From NCBI GenBank assembly GCA_024232355.1, contig JAAEPW010000350.1, positions 62,001-126,000 of the forward strand: a stretch of 64,000 nt of DNA. Reading direction: 5' to 3'. Both the position numbers and the translations under genes were made by a program. The number at the start of each line of letters is the position of its first letter. The stretch's first letter is position 1. The stretch comes from Chloroflexota bacterium. Its GTDB lineage: Bacteria; Chloroflexota; Anaerolineae; B4-G1. Below, piece by piece: positions 7,521 through 15,142 of this stretch. The notes under the pieces were generated by a model that had not been told where the DNA came from, did not search any database, and worked only from the letters and a program-made list of their open reading frames with translations.

Positions 7521-8966
7521 ATGGCACTCTTTAAGAGAGAAAAACCGGTAGAGGCGGCTCCAGTAGCGCCTCCACCGGAGCCAGTGGTGGAAGAGAAAGA
7601 AGAAGAGCGCGCAGACTTTTTGATGGACCTTGAACCGGATCTTCCTGACACACCTCGTCAGCGTGGATCCATCTCGGAGAGCCGTGCTTCGGTGCTGAGA
7701 CTTCAACTCCAGATTGCGGACAACTTGCGTCAAAAACTGTTGGCTCCCGACGTGCCACTGGAACTCCCCCTGGAACGCACGCCGGAGCGGGAGCAGCAAG
7801 CTTTCCGAGCACTGGAACAGTTTGTGAACAGTGGCAATCTCCGGGTTCCTCCTACGCTGACCAAAGAGTTGTTTTATACCAACATCCTAAACGAGATATT
7901 TGGTTTTGGGCCGATCCAGCCCTTGCTCGACCAAGACGGTATCTCGGAGGTCATGGTCAACAGTCCATACGTTATCATTATCGAACAAAAGGGACGGCTG
8001 ACGGAATCGGGGTACAAGTTTCTAGACGATGATCACGTGATTCGCATTATCAAGCGGATCGTATTGCCGCTGGGCCGGGTCGTCATGTACGACCATCCCT
8101 TGATTGACGCTCGTCTGCCCGACGGGTCACGCGTGAACGCCGTTATCCCTCCCTGCGCCATTGATGGCCCGAACATCACAATCCGCAAGTTTTCCAAGGA
8201 CAAGCTGACGATCAATGACCTGGCGCGCTTTGAATCGTTATCCGATGATATGGCCAAGTTTTTGGAGGCGGCGGTTGTGTCTCGGCGAAATACTATCGTC
8301 TCCGGCGGAACAGGGTCTGGGAAAACAACGTTGATCAACATCCTTTCTGCCTTTATCCCCGAACACGAGCGCACGGTTACCATCGAGGATGCTGCCGAGT
8401 TGCAACTCCGGCAGCGCAACGTCGTGCGGCTAGAGACAAAAAAGTCCACCCCCCAAAGCCCCACCGAGGTCAGCATTCGGAACTGTGTGGTAAACGCGCT
8501 CCGAATGCGTCCTGAGCGGATCGTGGTGGGCGAGTGCCGGGCTGGCGAGGCGTTGGATATGCTCCAGGCGATGAACACGGGTCACGATGGCAGTATGACC
8601 ACCATCCACGCCAACAACCCTCGTGACTGTCTCTCTCGTCTGGAAACGTTGGTGCTGATGGCGGGCGTAGATATGCCAATGGCGACGATACGCCGGCAGA
8701 TTGCGTCGGCCATTCACCTGATCGTTCAGGCCACGCGCTTGCGGGACGGAAGCCGCAAGGTGACCCAAGTTACCGAAATCCTCGGAATGGAGGGTGAAAA
8801 CATCGTTATGCAAGACCTCTACAAGTTTTTCGATGAGGGGGATAAACTTGATGGGTCGGTGAATGGCTATCACGGACCGACTGGAATGCGACCCGATTGT
8901 GACGATGTTATCAAACGGCATGGGTTCAACCTGCCGCCCTCGATGTTCATGAAAGTCTCCCGCTAA
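7521..8966 (+). CDS. CpaF/TadA-type secretion (type II/IV) ATPase
   Basis: Hexameric ATPase of the kind that drives Tad/Flp pilus assembly. Length 481 residues. A low-complexity Pro/Glu-rich N-terminus (to about residue 45) precedes the N-terminal domain (F-G-P-I-Q-P-L-L, I-S-E-V-M-V-N), then Walker A G-G-T-G-S-G-K-T, the Asp box (T-I-E-D-A-A-E-L), Walker B (R-I-V-V-G-E-C-R) and the His box (T-T-I-H-A-N). All catalytic elements look intact. The usual neighbours (CpaE, TadB, TadC, pilin) are absent: only the unknown 199-residue protein precedes it and a terminator follows. Confidence 0.9.
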   Translation: MALFKREKPVEAAPVAPPPEPVVEEKEEERADFLMDLEPDLPDTPRQRGSISESRASVLRLQLQIADNLRQKLLAPDVPLELPLERTPEREQQAFRALEQFVNSGNLRVPPTLTKELFYTNILNEIFGFGPIQPLLDQDGISEVMVNSPYVIIIEQKGRLTESGYKFLDDDHVIRIIKRIVLPLGRVVMYDHPLIDARLPDGSRVNAVIPPCAIDGPNITIRKFSKDKLTINDLARFESLSDDMAKFLEAAVVSRRNTIVSGGTGSGKTTLINILSAFIPEHERTVTIEDAAELQLRQRNVVRLETKKSTPQSPTEVSIRNCVVNALRMRPERIVVGECRAGEALDMLQAMNTGHDGSMTTIHANNPRDCLSRLETLVLMAGVDMPMATIRRQIASAIHLIVQATRLRDGSRKVTQVTEILGMEGENIVMQDLYKFFDEGDKLDGSVNGYHGPTGMRPDCDDVIKRHGFNLPPSMFMKVSR

Positions 8967-9005
8967 GTTGACCAGGCTGTAGGTCCAATCGTTATTCTAC
9001 GCGCA

Positions 9006-9040
9006 AAAAGCGACGGAAGGGATTCCGTCGCTTTTGCTTT
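9006..9040 (+). terminator. Rho-independent terminator after the CpaF-type gene
   Basis: A perfect 13-bp stem (AAAAGCGACGGAA with TTCCGTCGCTTTT) closes on a GGGA loop, followed by GCTTT. It lies 40 nt after the stop codon. Confidence 0.85.
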
Positions 9041-9120
9041 GCCCTCATCCTCAAGGTGGCTCTAGCGTGAGCGCCTTCTCTGAGATTTTTCTCTGCATAG
9101 GCCACTCCCCGAGACTGAGG
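9041..9120. repeat. Nested foldback repeat, copy 1
   Basis: An imperfect palindrome with an inner stem around TCTGAGATTTTTCTCTG. It is alignable with the element at 23067-23155 (shared GCCCTC, GGCTCTAG, GAGCG, CTCTGCA and CCCGAGAC blocks in the same order). It is intergenic and has no coding content. Confidence 0.6.
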
Positions 9121-9186
9121 CTGAAAAAGTAGTAGGATAATAATCTGTTACTTTCTACATCCTTGGGATTTTGCGCCCAGCGACTG

Positions 9187-9405
9187 TTATGGCATCATGC
9201 GGCGCATCATTCCCATCAACATACCGCCTGCCAGAATTGCTACGCCGCCGACGAGTGCCAGGCAGACCAGACCTGTGTCCTCTGGCTGTTCGCCAGTGAC
9301 AGCAGAAACAGAGCTTGTTTCGCTGGCTTGTGCTGGGTTCACGAATAGAGCCAACACCAACGTCAACGTGATGAAAATACCCATTAGGCGAAAGAGATGA
9401 ACCAT
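9187..9405 (-). CDS. Small exported or membrane protein with signal peptide
   Basis: 72 residues with start ATG at 9405, chosen because GAGGAGG lies at 9414-9420; an in-frame start 27 nt upstream lacks one. The N-terminus is a signal-like segment (LMGIFITLTLVLALFV then A-Q-A-S), followed by a short Thr/Ser-rich stretch and a second hydrophobic segment (G-L-V-C-L-A-L-V-G-G-V-A-I-L-A-G-G) ending in M-M-R-R-M-M-P. Function unknown. It may be cotranscribed with the membrane protein just upstream at 9446-9775. Confidence 0.6.
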   Translation of the reverse strand: MVHLFRLMGIFITLTLVLALFVNPAQASETSSVSAVTGEQPEDTGLVCLALVGGVAILAGGMLMGMMRRMMP

Positions 9406-9445
9406 TTCAAATTTCCTCCTCAAGAAATACAAGTAATCCCGAATG

Positions 9446-9775
9446 CTATTTTTGCTTTCTGATCGTCTGGATCAAGGTGGCAAATCCCACACCGCACATG
9501 ATCATACCTAGACCAACAGGCAGCCAAAAGGGTGATATGTTGACTGGAAAGCGCTGTGTTCGTGCGTTCCCTTCGTATCGAATTCCCCAATGAACGATAG
9601 AATCAGGCGAGTGCGTGGGAGGAGTGAATAGTAAAGCGATGCTACCCCACAGCGCCAGACAGGCAAATACTACAGTCAGCAAACTCAGATTGCTGATCCA
9701 TCGTGCCGCAAACGTTATGTTGCTTGTCAAGTCGTTCACTTGAAAATTCTCCGTCAAACTGTCTGCATATAGCAT
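9446..9775 (-). CDS. Hypothetical two-helix membrane protein
   Basis: 109 residues with two predicted membrane segments (about residues 30-50, L-L-T-V-V-F-A-C-L-A-L-W-G, and about 83-102, W-L-P-V-G-L-G-M-I-M-C-G-V-G-F) separated by a polar loop containing W-G-I-R-Y-E-G-N-A-R. The start is uncertain because no clear ribosome site precedes ATG 9775. No family recognised. Confidence 0.5.
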   Translation of the reverse strand: MLYADSLTENFQVNDLTSNITFAARWISNLSLLTVVFACLALWGSIALLFTPPTHSPDSIVHWGIRYEGNARTQRFPVNISPFWLPVGLGMIMCGVGFATLIQTIRKQK

Positions 9776-10077
9776 TCAGACGATTTAATATATGGCCTGG
9801 ACGGTGAATTCAGGGCGATGGTGCCTTGACGGGTTGGGACAACCCGTGCTCCCCTGTTTTTTTGCCCCAGGCCACTCGCGTTATCGCCCTGCGTCCAGGC
9901 CAGGCTCTGGAGTTTGCTTGGGGGCCAGTACACACTGGCGATTGTATAATATCACAAAGCGGGATGGGTTGCTGGACGGAGAGGCGCTGTCTGCACGCCG
10001 GGTTTGAGGCGGAAAAGGGATGGAAACAGTTCGCGAGATTGACGCTTACCCTACGCGTATACGTCGGATGGTTGCCC
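9776..10077. other. Intergenic region without a convincing gene
   Basis: About 300 bases that hold a large foldback (listed separately, 9794-9901) and a second small inverted repeat (GCCAGT...ACTGGC near 9923-9940) just before a TATAAT. Plus-strand frames through here give arginine- and glycine-rich junk and continue antisense to the NUDIX gene, so I do not call a protein. Confidence 0.5.
9794..9901. repeat. Large foldback, possible structured RNA or cruciform
   Basis: The outer arms GGCCTGGACG (9794-9803) and CGTCCAGGCC (9892-9901) are perfect inverted copies, and a second pair AGGGCGAT (9812-9819) and ATCGCCCT (9883-9890) continues the stem. Inside is a smaller hairpin, ACGGGTT with AACCCGT around 9829-9847, followed by a run of seven T. 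It lies upstream of, and antisense to, the membrane protein gene at 9446-9775. Whether it is transcribed is not known. Confidence 0.55.
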
Positions 10078-10746
10078 TCACACGTAACTGCCGCGGATGA
10101 GGAGTTGAAATGCGCGGGCGGTCAGGGTGGGCCGCAGGACGGGGTTGGATGGGGGTGTGCCATTCAGGGTGGTGGTCAGGCCGGGGTGAGTGTTTATTTC
10201 GTTCAGTGGCCACTCGTCGCGAGCAAAGAACTCGGAGAGGGCGTGGTTCTCGATGCGCAACAGGCCAAAGAGATCGTGGGGCTTGGGCACATCGCGGAGC
10301 TGGGTCCGGAAGGCGACGATAGCCAAATGATCAGGCGTGTTGGGGCCTCCCAGGCGCGGCGGAACCAAGATCACCATTAGGGGGGTAGGGCGCTTTTTGC
10401 TCGGTTTGAGGGACAGTGTATCGACGACTTGCCAGTCGCGGATCAGAAAGGTCTGGGGAGACATTTCTGGCTGGGCCTGCACACCGAGTTCTTCTTGTAT
10501 CTCGCGCCGCAAGCAAGCCAGTACCGTTTCTTTCCGCTCGATGCTCCCGCCAATGCCGCCGACGCCGATCTGAGTAATCGTGTTCTCGCCCTCACCTTCT
10601 CTGACGCGCCAGTACTTTTGTTTGGCGATCTCAAAGTAGCAAGCGGCCTCGTCACACGGAATGGTCGATACACCAATGAGGGCGATCATCTTGTCGTTCA
10701 ACAGGGGATGGCGGTTGAGAGCGGGTAGGGCTTGAAAGATATCCAT
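10078..10746 (-). CDS. NUDIX hydrolase
   Basis: 222 residues with start ATG 10746, which has a GGAG about 11 nt upstream. A longer frame would run into the esterase gene and its first 37 codons are not protein-like. The Nudix box is complete: G-S-I-E-R-K-E then T-V-L-A-C-L-R-R-E-I-Q-E-E-L-G, giving the Mg-binding R-E-x-x-E-E. NUDIX enzymes cleave nucleoside diphosphates linked to another moiety. The N-terminal part has P-C-D-E-A-A-C-Y and W-R-V-R-E-G-E-G-E-N-T, and I cannot assign a substrate. It is the last gene of a minus-strand run NUDIX-esterase-NUDIX. Confidence 0.85.
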   Translation of the reverse strand: MDIFQALPALNRHPLLNDKMIALIGVSTIPCDEAACYFEIAKQKYWRVREGEGENTITQIGVGGIGGSIERKETVLACLRREIQEELGVQAQPEMSPQTFLIRDWQVVDTLSLKPSKKRPTPLMVILVPPRLGGPNTPDHLAIVAFRTQLRDVPKPHDLFGLLRIENHALSEFFARDEWPLNEINTHPGLTTTLNGTPPSNPVLRPTLTARAFQLLIRGSYV

Positions 10747-10801
10747 CAGTCTATTTGCTCCTATGCAGGCACAGTAATTAGCAAAAAGTGGGATGCCTCG
10801 C

Positions 10802-11557
10802 TCATTGGTGTGCCTGGATGAACTCGTAGGTTTTCTTTGCGACAGATTCCCACTCACTGTCCACAGTGATGCAGTGGCCCGAGTTGTGGAGCGTCACCAG
10901 TTCCTTGTCGACGGATCCGATCCGCTCGTACGTGCGCCGGGCACTGTCAGGATGAATGGCCGAGTCTAGCGTGCTGTGAATGACGAGTGCGGGACAGGTT
11001 ACTCGCGGCAAAGACCGCCGGACCTGCCGGAGTAGTTTCCAAAACTCGTGGGCGGCAATGACAGGGTTCTCGTCATAACTCCATAGGCGTCCGTCAGCCT
11101 CTGGATCGGTAAGATCGCTCTCGCCAGATTGAGGTTGTTTGGGGGTTAGATATTTGAGGACCGGCGTCAGGAAAAGAAGCCGGTTGGATATCCACGTGGC
11201 GGGAGAGTAGACGATGGCCCCAGATATTTTGGGAAAATGGGCTGCCAGGTGAAGAGCAAGTATGGACCCCATCGAAAGGCCGCCGACAAAAACTGTTTCG
11301 CAACGGGTTTGCAGGTCGATCAGTGCATCCTCCACGCACTCGGTCCACTCAGTCCACTTGCTGAGATTCATATCGGCCACGCTAGTTCCGTGGCCCGGCA
11401 GCAGAGGTCCAGAGATGGTGTATCCTCGTTGATGCAAATAGTCTCCTGCCAGCCGCATTTCTGGAGGGGCACCCGTAAAGCCGTGAATGAAAAGTACGCC
11501 GACGGGGCCACCATCCAGAGAAAAGGTGGATGGATCCAGGTGAGCGTGTTGGGTCAT
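10802..11557 (-). CDS. Alpha/beta hydrolase, carboxylesterase/monoacylglycerol lipase type
   Basis: 251 residues. The oxyanion-hole region H-G-F-T-G-A-P-P-E-M is at about residues 26-35, the nucleophile elbow is G-L-S-M-G-S (Ser near residue 95), and the likely acid Asp is in S-T-L-D-S-A-I-H and the catalytic His in N-S-G-H-C-I-T. The compact cap and the H-G-F-T-G start resemble the Est30/EstA thermostable carboxylesterases of Gram-positive and Chloroflexota species. Start ATG 11557 follows GAGGAG. It begins 2 nt after the stop of the upstream NUDIX gene. Confidence 0.88.
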   Translation of the reverse strand: MTQHAHLDPSTFSLDGGPVGVLFIHGFTGAPPEMRLAGDYLHQRGYTISGPLLPGHGTSVADMNLSKWTEWTECVEDALIDLQTRCETVFVGGLSMGSILALHLAAHFPKISGAIVYSPATWISNRLLFLTPVLKYLTPKQPQSGESDLTDPEADGRLWSYDENPVIAAHEFWKLLRQVRRSLPRVTCPALVIHSTLDSAIHPDSARRTYERIGSVDKELVTLHNSGHCITVDSEWESVAKKTYEFIQAHQ

Positions 11558-11559
11558 GT

Positions 11560-12144
11560 TTACTCCTCTTTGCTTATGGTCAAGAGATACGGTTCGCAGC
11601 GTAAAAGGGCCAACGCGCTGTGCCCATCTATCATCTCGTTGCTACGGGCCATCTCTAACGCGCGCTCAATGGACATTGGGTGTATCTCGATGATCTCGCC
11701 CGGCTCGCGGTGCGGCTCCCGGTCCAGTCGTACGTCACGGGCCAGTACAATGTGACAGATTTGGTCCATGATACTGACGCCAGGACGAAATGAGCCTACG
11801 TGGAGCCAGTCGTCACTCTCACCTCCGATTTCCTCATCCAGTTCGCGCTTTGCCAGTTCCAGTGGACTGCCTTCAAAGTCGTGCATACCACCGGCGGGCA
11901 CTTCCCAGCACCAATCGTCCACCGTGTACCGGAACTGACGAATGAGGATAACTTGGCCGTCGACAGTCACCGGCACGATCCAGACTGCGCCCTTGCTCTG
12001 GATGTAGGCGTAGGGAGCCACGTGATCATCGGGCCAACGCACCTGGTCTCGCCGGATGCGAAACATGTGATAGGTGTACGGGTAATCGGTGGCAAGACGT
12101 TTCCATCCAAATGGAACTGCGTTGGGTTTGCTGGTTTCGGACAT
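11560..12144 (-). CDS. NUDIX hydrolase, ADP-ribose pyrophosphatase-like
   Basis: 194 residues. W-I-V-P-V-T-V-D-G-Q-V-I-L-I-R-Q-F-R-Y precedes W-E-V-P-A-G-G, as in ADP-ribose pyrophosphatases. The Nudix box is slightly unusual: the Glu normally six residues after the first Gly is replaced by Gly (the order E-G is swapped relative to the usual G-E), while R-E-L-D-E-E-I-G is intact. Start ATG 12144 has AAGGAG about 7 nt upstream. An in-frame extension upstream would run through the tRNA gene, so I reject it. Confidence 0.85.
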   Translation of the reverse strand: MSETSKPNAVPFGWKRLATDYPYTYHMFRIRRDQVRWPDDHVAPYAYIQSKGAVWIVPVTVDGQVILIRQFRYTVDDWCWEVPAGGMHDFEGSPLELAKRELDEEIGGESDDWLHVGSFRPGVSIMDQICHIVLARDVRLDREPHREPGEIIEIHPMSIERALEMARSNEMIDGHSALALLRCEPYLLTISKEE

Positions 12145-12193
12145 TGGCTCCTTTTTGGAAAACGGGGGCGACCCTTGTGTAGGGCCGCCCCAG

Positions 12194-12284
<91 letters not shown>

Positions 12285-12300
12285 ATGTTATGCGGCGGGC

Positions 12301-12329
12301 ATTATACCACCCTGCGGCATGGTTGGCAA
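12301..12329 (-). promoter_or_regulatory. Promoter of tRNA-Ser
   Basis: On the minus strand, TTGCCA (12324-12329) and a perfect TATAAT (12301-12306) are separated by 17 nt. The -10 ends 17 nt upstream of the mature tRNA 5' end. Confidence 0.75.
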
Positions 12330-12370
12330 GAAAGCATTTTCTCATGCGTGGCGGCAGTGCACTGCACGTT

Positions 12371-12541
12371 TCACTGGCGCTGCAAGTCTGGCGCAGCTTC
12401 CAACTGTGGGTCATCCTCAATTGTAAACTCGTCCCAATCAAGGAGGATTTCTACATCAGGGATGATGTCGGTCTTTTCCCAGTCAGTTCCACTGGGCGGG
12501 CGAAATGTCTCTTGGGCAGTCCAGACCCGGAAAGTGAGCAT
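12371..12541 (-). pseudogene. Short fragment resembling the C-terminus of an S41 (CtpA-type) peptidase
   Basis: A 56-codon frame between pyrG and tRNA-Ser. It reads M-L-T-F-R-V-W-T-A, then F-R-P-P-S-G-T-D-W and I-I-P-D-V-E-I-L-L-D, and ends with E-D-D-P-Q-L-E-A-A-P. This is the pattern found at the end of C-terminal processing proteases (G..I.PDV.V.LD, then DPQL..A). The PDZ and catalytic Ser/Lys parts are missing. It could be a decayed remnant or a small unrelated gene. A weak GGTGG precedes the ATG. Confidence 0.35.
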
Positions 12542-12551
12542 CCACCATCTT

Positions 12552-14159
12552 TCAAACTATGCCGTACTGGTTAATAGTCGCTGCGGTAAAGGCCGTAAAG
12601 AGAGGATGGGGCCGGGTAGGACGGGATTTGAACTCGGGGTGAAATTGGCTGCCCAGCATAAAGGGATGATCAACCAATTCAGCGATTTCGACCAATCGAC
12701 CATCTGGCGAGAGTCCCCCAAACACAAGCCCAGCTTCCTCCAACAACTCGCGATAGGCATTATTCACTTCAAAGCGATGGCGATGGCGTTCCTGAACGTT
12801 CGGCACCCCATAAGCTCTGGCAGCCTTTGTCCCAGGCTCCAGGCGGCAGGGATACTGTCCCAGCCGCATTGTGCCCCCCATGTCCACAATTGTACGCTGA
12901 TCGGCCATTAAATCAATCACCGGATACTTGGTGTGTGGATCAAACTCGGTGCTGTTTGGCTCCTCGCTATTTAGAAAATGTCGAAGCAGCTCAATGATGA
13001 GCACCTGCAAGCCTAAACATAGTCCCAGGTAGGGGATATTGTTCTCCCGTGCCCAACGTGCTGCCGCGATCTTGCCTTCGATACCTCGTTCGCCAAAGCC
13101 GCCAGGTATAACCACGCCAGACACCTTTTCTAGTTCATCCCATCCCCGACCACGCTCCAGCGTCTCGGAGCTAATATAGTGTACGTCAACGTCCCATCCA
13201 AGCGCCAGCGCCGCGTGATATAATGATTCTCGCACACTGATATAGGCATCGTGGAGTTCGACGTATTTACCCACAATGGCAATGGGCAACGTGGGTTTGG
13301 GCTTCCGAATACGCTCTGCAAGTCCGCGCCACTCGTCCAAATCAGGAGGCCCTACGTCCAATCCCAATCGCTCGACGACAAAGTCACCTAGACCAGCATC
13401 CTCCACAGTCAACGGTATCGCGTAAAGCAGCGGCGTAGTGACCATTGGGATAACGGCCCGCCGCTCAACGTCGCAAAAGAGCGCAATTTTGTCACACAAT
13501 GCATCATTCACCGGATAATCGGCGCGGGCGATAATCACGTCGGGTTGGATGCCGATGGAACGCAATTCACGCACGCTGTGCTGTGTGGGTTTGGTTTTCA
13601 GTTCGCCGGTAGCGCCAACGTGAGGCAGAAACGTGACGTGGATATACATCGTGTTCTCGGCCCCGATGTCCCGCCGCATTTGTCGCAATGCCTCCAAAAA
13701 GGGCAAACCTTCAATATCGCCCACCGTGCCACCGACCTCGACGATCACCACATCCGCATCACTTTGCTCACCAACTATCCCGATACGACGTTTGATCTCG
13801 TTGGTGATGTGCGGGATCACCTGGATAGTGCCTCCCAAAAAGTCCCCCCGTCGCTCGCGGGCAATTACCTCTGCATAGACCTGGCCCGTCGTGACGTTGC
13901 TGGCCTGAGTCAAGTTCTCGTCGATGAAACGTTCATAGTGTCCCAGGTCCAAGTCGGTCTCGGCTCCATCGTCGGTGACATAGACCTCGCCGTGCTGGTA
14001 GGGCGACATTGTGCCTGGGTCGACGTTGATATAGGGATCAAGTTTCTGAATTGAAACACGCACCCCACGCGCTTTTAACACCCGGCCCACAGAGGCCGCC
14101 GTTACCCCTTTGCCTACACCACTGATCACTCCACCGGTACAAAAAATGTACTTGCGCAT
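12552..14159 (-). CDS. pyrG: CTP synthase
   Basis: Converts UTP to CTP using ATP and glutamine. Full length at 535 residues. The N-terminal synthetase domain starts K-Y-I-F-C-T-G-G-V-I-S-G-V-G-K-G, with the P-loop-like SGVGKG, and contains D-P-Y-I-N-V-D-P-G-T-M-S-P. The C-terminal class I glutaminase domain has the nucleophile elbow P-Y-L-G-L-C-L-G-L-Q (Cys) and a terminal H-P-E-F (His/Glu of the triad). It appears to be transcribed alone. Confidence 0.98.
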   Translation of the reverse strand: MRKYIFCTGGVISGVGKGVTAASVGRVLKARGVRVSIQKLDPYINVDPGTMSPYQHGEVYVTDDGAETDLDLGHYERFIDENLTQASNVTTGQVYAEVIARERRGDFLGGTIQVIPHITNEIKRRIGIVGEQSDADVVIVEVGGTVGDIEGLPFLEALRQMRRDIGAENTMYIHVTFLPHVGATGELKTKPTQHSVRELRSIGIQPDVIIARADYPVNDALCDKIALFCDVERRAVIPMVTTPLLYAIPLTVEDAGLGDFVVERLGLDVGPPDLDEWRGLAERIRKPKPTLPIAIVGKYVELHDAYISVRESLYHAALALGWDVDVHYISSETLERGRGWDELEKVSGVVIPGGFGERGIEGKIAAARWARENNIPYLGLCLGLQVLIIELLRHFLNSEEPNSTEFDPHTKYPVIDLMADQRTIVDMGGTMRLGQYPCRLEPGTKAARAYGVPNVQERHRHRFEVNNAYRELLEEAGLVFGGLSPDGRLVEIAELVDHPFMLGSQFHPEFKSRPTRPHPLFTAFTAATINQYGIV

Positions 14160-14263
14160 ATATCCTCACCTCTCGCTGATTCGTCTCACCTGTTTGACCA
14201 AAACTCGGCCATTTTACCACAGCAGACGGCAAAAAGCCAGACCTCAACAGTGTAACTGATGCC

Positions 14264-14300
14264 AAAACGATCGCTCCAGCCTATCACAGACTGGAGCGAT
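14264..14300 (-). terminator. Rho-independent terminator after the ABC-2 exporter genes
   Basis: Stem ATCGCTCCAG (14270-14279) with CTGGAGCGAT (14291-14300). On the minus strand it is followed by CGTTTTGG. It lies between the permease stop and pyrG. Confidence 0.6.
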
Positions 14301-14334
14301 TTTACACTGGTATTTGACTCTGAACTACTCTGGT

Positions 14335-15114
14335 CTACTTGAGCGACGCTTTGAACGCGGTGTACGCCATCCGCATACCGAGGGCCGCAAAGGCAGCTAC
14401 AATCACAAAACAGAGCCACAAGGGCAGAACCTCGCCACCGGCCATCGCCGCGCCGTCTTTCAGCATTGTCTGCCGCACGCCGTCGATCACCCAACTGGTG
14501 GGATTGATCAACGCTCCGATCCGCATCCAGGTGGGCAGCGAATCGAGGGGATACAGGGCGTTGCTCAAGAACAACAGTGGCAAATTGAGCAGCATGATCA
14601 TGCTGTGATACGCACCAGGATTATCTGTAGAGGATGCTGTCGCCAAGGCCACGCCGGAAAAACCCAGTCCATATCCGGCAACTAACAGCAATCCGCCTAA
14701 CCAACCCAAGGGATTGGCACTGAGTTTGGCCCCCATCAATAGCCCAACGATCAAGATCAAGACAGCCTGAAACAGGCTCTTGGTCATTGTGCTGAGGGCG
14801 TTCCCCATCAAGATGCTCATACGCGGAATCGGCGCTACCAAGTATTCCTTGACGATGCCCCGCAGCCGTTCGGTCAGCCAGACCGAGCCGCCCCCAACCG
14901 CGCCACCCAGCGCACTGAGGGCCACGATGCCCGGCACCATAAAGGAAACATATTGGTCCCCTATGCCCGGCATAGCCGGACCCATCATGCTCTTCATCCC
15001 CACACCATACAGCATCACCCACAAGATCGGCTGAATCGCCAGACCAAACATCTCCATTGGATTCGCCAGAAACTTGCGCATATGTTTGTTCCACAAGGTC
15101 AAAGTTGCAGCCAT
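14335..15114 (-). CDS. ABC-2 type transporter permease (DrrB-like)
   Basis: 259 residues, about six membrane helices, matching the ABC-2 permease family. It has an N-terminal L-T-L-W-N-K-H-M-R-K-F amphipathic start, E-R-L-R-G-I-V-K-E-Y-L-V-A-P-I-P-R after the second helix (the ABC-2 signature loop), and L-F-L-S-N-A-L-Y-P-L-D before the last helices. Such permeases export drugs, lipids or polysaccharides with a separate ATPase, here the gene 28 nt upstream. Under probable control of the adjacent PadR regulator. Confidence 0.9.
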   Translation of the reverse strand: MAATLTLWNKHMRKFLANPMEMFGLAIQPILWVMLYGVGMKSMMGPAMPGIGDQYVSFMVPGIVALSALGGAVGGGSVWLTERLRGIVKEYLVAPIPRMSILMGNALSTMTKSLFQAVLILIVGLLMGAKLSANPLGWLGGLLLVAGYGLGFSGVALATASSTDNPGAYHSMIMLLNLPLLFLSNALYPLDSLPTWMRIGALINPTSWVIDGVRQTMLKDGAAMAGGEVLPLWLCFVIVAAFAALGMRMAYTAFKASLK

Positions 15115-15142
15115 CTTATATTCTCCTTCAAATTCTTGTCTT

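Noticed and set aside
9826..10380. Plus-strand open frame of about 180 codons
   Set aside because: It runs antisense into the NUDIX gene, whose Nudix box is intact, and has no ribosome site or family pattern.
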